A stretch of 64,000 bases of DNA. Source: Pyrinomonadaceae bacterium (GTDB lineage: Bacteria > Acidobacteriota > Blastocatellia > Pyrinomonadales > Pyrinomonadaceae). Below, in pieces: positions 62,813 through 64,000 of the stretch (positions are counted from its first letter, which is position 1; each line of letters opens with the position of its first letter). A program made the translations under genes and the position numbers. The stretch lies in assembly GCA_021463165.1 (NCBI GenBank), contig JAJTWY010000004.1, forward strand, positions 186,001 through 250,000, read 5' to 3'. The notes under the pieces were generated by a model, which searched no databases, was not told where the DNA came from, and saw only the letters and a list, made by a program, of their open reading frames with translations.

Positions 62813-63913
62813 ATGCGCGAACAGCTCTCGTTGCTTTCATTGGAAGAAAAGGTCGGACAACTGCTCCTGATCGGAATAGCCGGCGCAACCATCGACGCGG
62901 ATACGCGTACATTGATCAACACGGTGAGACCCGGAGGATATTGCCTATTCGCGAGGAATATCCGTGACCTTAGGCAGACGAGAGTTCTGCTCGATGAACT
63001 GCGAGATCTGGCGCCGGTCGTGCCTTTTCTATCTGTTGACGAGGAAGGCGGGCTGGTTGACAGGTTGAAACGGGTGATGGCCCCAACTCCGGCTGCGAGT
63101 AGATTGCAGCATCCGGATCAGGCGTCGGAACAGGCCGCGATCATCGGCGAGAGCCTACGAATCCTAGGCTTTAATATGGATCTTGCCCCGGTTGTCGATG
63201 TGATCGACGAGGAGAGAAGGCGATATTCAAACGGTCTGTTCTCAAGGACTTACGGTTCATCACGGGAAGAAGTTGTGGGTTATGCATCGGCGTTCCTTGC
63301 TTCACTTCAGGCGAATGGGATCATGGGGTGCATCAAGCATTTTCCGGGCCTCGGGGCGTCGCGTGTCGATTCACACGACGATCTGCCGGTCGTCGAGATA
63401 AGCGAGATAGAGCTTGATACTGCGGACCTATTCCCTTATCGCCAAATGCTCGCTTCGGGAATGGTGCACGCGGTCATGGCAGCTCATGTCAGTTTCTCGG
63501 AGAATCGTCATCAAAGAAATGACGATCAAGGCCGCCCGCTACCGGCATCCCTGAACGCGGCATTCGTTACGAAGCTTTTGCGTGAAGAGATGGGATTTGG
63601 CGGCCTTGTGGTCACGGATGATCTGGAAATGGGCGCGATAATGAAAAATTACGGTATCGGCGAGGCCTGCACAATGGCGATCGCTGCCGGGGCCGATGTT
63701 CTTGCGATCTGCGCGGACCAGAATAATATCCGCAGTGGCTATGAAAGCGTCCTGGAAACGGTAAGATCGGGGAAGATCACCGAAGAACGCCTCAACAGCT
63801 CGCTCGAACGGATAGCCGCGGCAAAATCGCGTCTTTCGGACCCCCTCGATTTCAATGCGGAGCGCCTCGACCAGCTATCACAACGGACCGATCAGTTATC
63901 CGCCGGCTTGTAA
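62813..63913 (+). CDS. nagZ: Beta-N-acetylhexosaminidase (NagZ-like, GH3)
   Basis: A 366-residue GH3 enzyme: LSLEEKVGQLLLIGIAG, PGGYCLFARNI, PVVPFLSVDEEGGLVDRL, LGFNMDLAPVVDV, GIMGCIKHFPGLGASRVDSHDDLP with the His of the NagZ Asp-His dyad, VMAAHVSF and the nucleophile motif VVTDDLEMGAIMKNYG. No signal peptide is visible, in line with cytoplasmic muropeptide recycling. It follows the glycosylasparaginase gene by 94 bases on the same strand. Both cleave GlcNAc-containing links. Confidence 0.92.
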   Translation: MREQLSLLSLEEKVGQLLLIGIAGATIDADTRTLINTVRPGGYCLFARNIRDLRQTRVLLDELRDLAPVVPFLSVDEEGGLVDRLKRVMAPTPAASRLQHPDQASEQAAIIGESLRILGFNMDLAPVVDVIDEERRRYSNGLFSRTYGSSREEVVGYASAFLASLQANGIMGCIKHFPGLGASRVDSHDDLPVVEISEIELDTADLFPYRQMLASGMVHAVMAAHVSFSENRHQRNDDQGRPLPASLNAAFVTKLLREEMGFGGLVVTDDLEMGAIMKNYGIGEACTMAIAAGADVLAICADQNNIRSGYESVLETVRSGKITEERLNSSLERIAAAKSRLSDPLDFNAERLDQLSQRTDQLSAGL

Positions 63914-63931
63914 CCCGGCGAACAAGTAGAT

Positions 63932-64000
63932 ATGGAGAATTTTGTTTTGCGTAGATCAAGTTTGTTCGTATTGGCGTTGTTGGTGATGATGTTCGCACTG
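63932..64000 (+). CDS. Start of an exported or membrane protein (cut by window end)
   Basis: An ATG at 63932, with no stop before the window end, begins MENFVLRRSSLFVLALLVMM, a short basic region followed by a hydrophobic core of a signal peptide or membrane anchor. It lies 18 bases after the nagZ stop, on the same strand. Only 23 codons are visible, so the product cannot be named. Confidence 0.5.
   Translation, partial: MENFVLRRSSLFVLALLVMMFAL

Overview
The window looks like a chromosomal segment of a Gram-negative, moderately GC-rich bacterium. My best guess is an acidobacterium of the Blastocatellia type. This is inference from gene content: a DUF5916 outer-membrane protein, a fused LptF-LptG permease, an HprK-like/PqqD-like pair next to a large polysaccharide locus, DUF6677, and abundant structured intergenic repeats. 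No rRNA, tRNA, CRISPR array or recognisable insertion sequence was seen. About 53 protein genes are called, two of them cut by the window ends.

Region by region. 0.1-8 kb: an LptM-like FN3 lipoprotein, the HslUV protease, a class I glutamine-amidotransferase-like hydrolase, two small membrane proteins, RecO and an LptF-LptG fusion. 8-13 kb: a DUF5916 beta-barrel divergent from a penicillin-acylase-family enzyme. 13-17.3 kb: a four-gene minus-strand operon coding two uncharacterised proteins, an ATP-dependent DNA ligase and an archaeo-eukaryotic primase-polymerase fused to a HAD phosphatase, with a palindrome in its promoter region. 17.4-31 kb: core genes ahcY, metK, bifunctional nuclease, miaB, dnaE, accA, ssb, a PQQ-propeller protein, a YdcH-like protein, rimI, tsaB and a nucleotidyltransferase. 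miaB and dnaE are head to head with 2 bp between start codons, and each promoter appears to lie inside the other gene. 30.8-33.4 kb: an orphan terminase large subunit carrying an in-frame insertion of repeat-like DNA, then about 700 bp of hairpins and 64-bp tandem repeats.

33.4-58.2 kb: a 25-kb cluster, all on the minus strand, for a cell-surface polysaccharide. It encodes a Wza-like exporter, a Wzc-like tyrosine kinase, Wzx, Wzy, a WecA-like initiating transferase and at least six glycosyltransferases. It also makes precursors: GDP-L-fucose (Gmd, Fcl), a UDP-2-acetamido-2,6-dideoxy-L-hexose (FnlA-, RmlD- and WecB-like enzymes) and ADP-heptose (HldA and an unusual HldC-GmhA fusion). At the far end of the cluster sit an HPr-kinase-like gene and a gene fusing a PqqD/RRE domain, an internal Tat-type signal and a six-cysteine tail. 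The latter has its own consensus promoter, a strong ribosome binding site and an intrinsic terminator. 58.3-64 kb: mutS, a CAP-domain protein, a Tat-exported glycosylasparaginase, a NagZ-like hexosaminidase and the start of one more gene.

The two places most likely to hide undescribed biology are the primase-HAD/ligase operon and the RRE-Tat-Cys peptide with its HprK-like partner. All family assignments come from reading motifs by eye; no database search was run.
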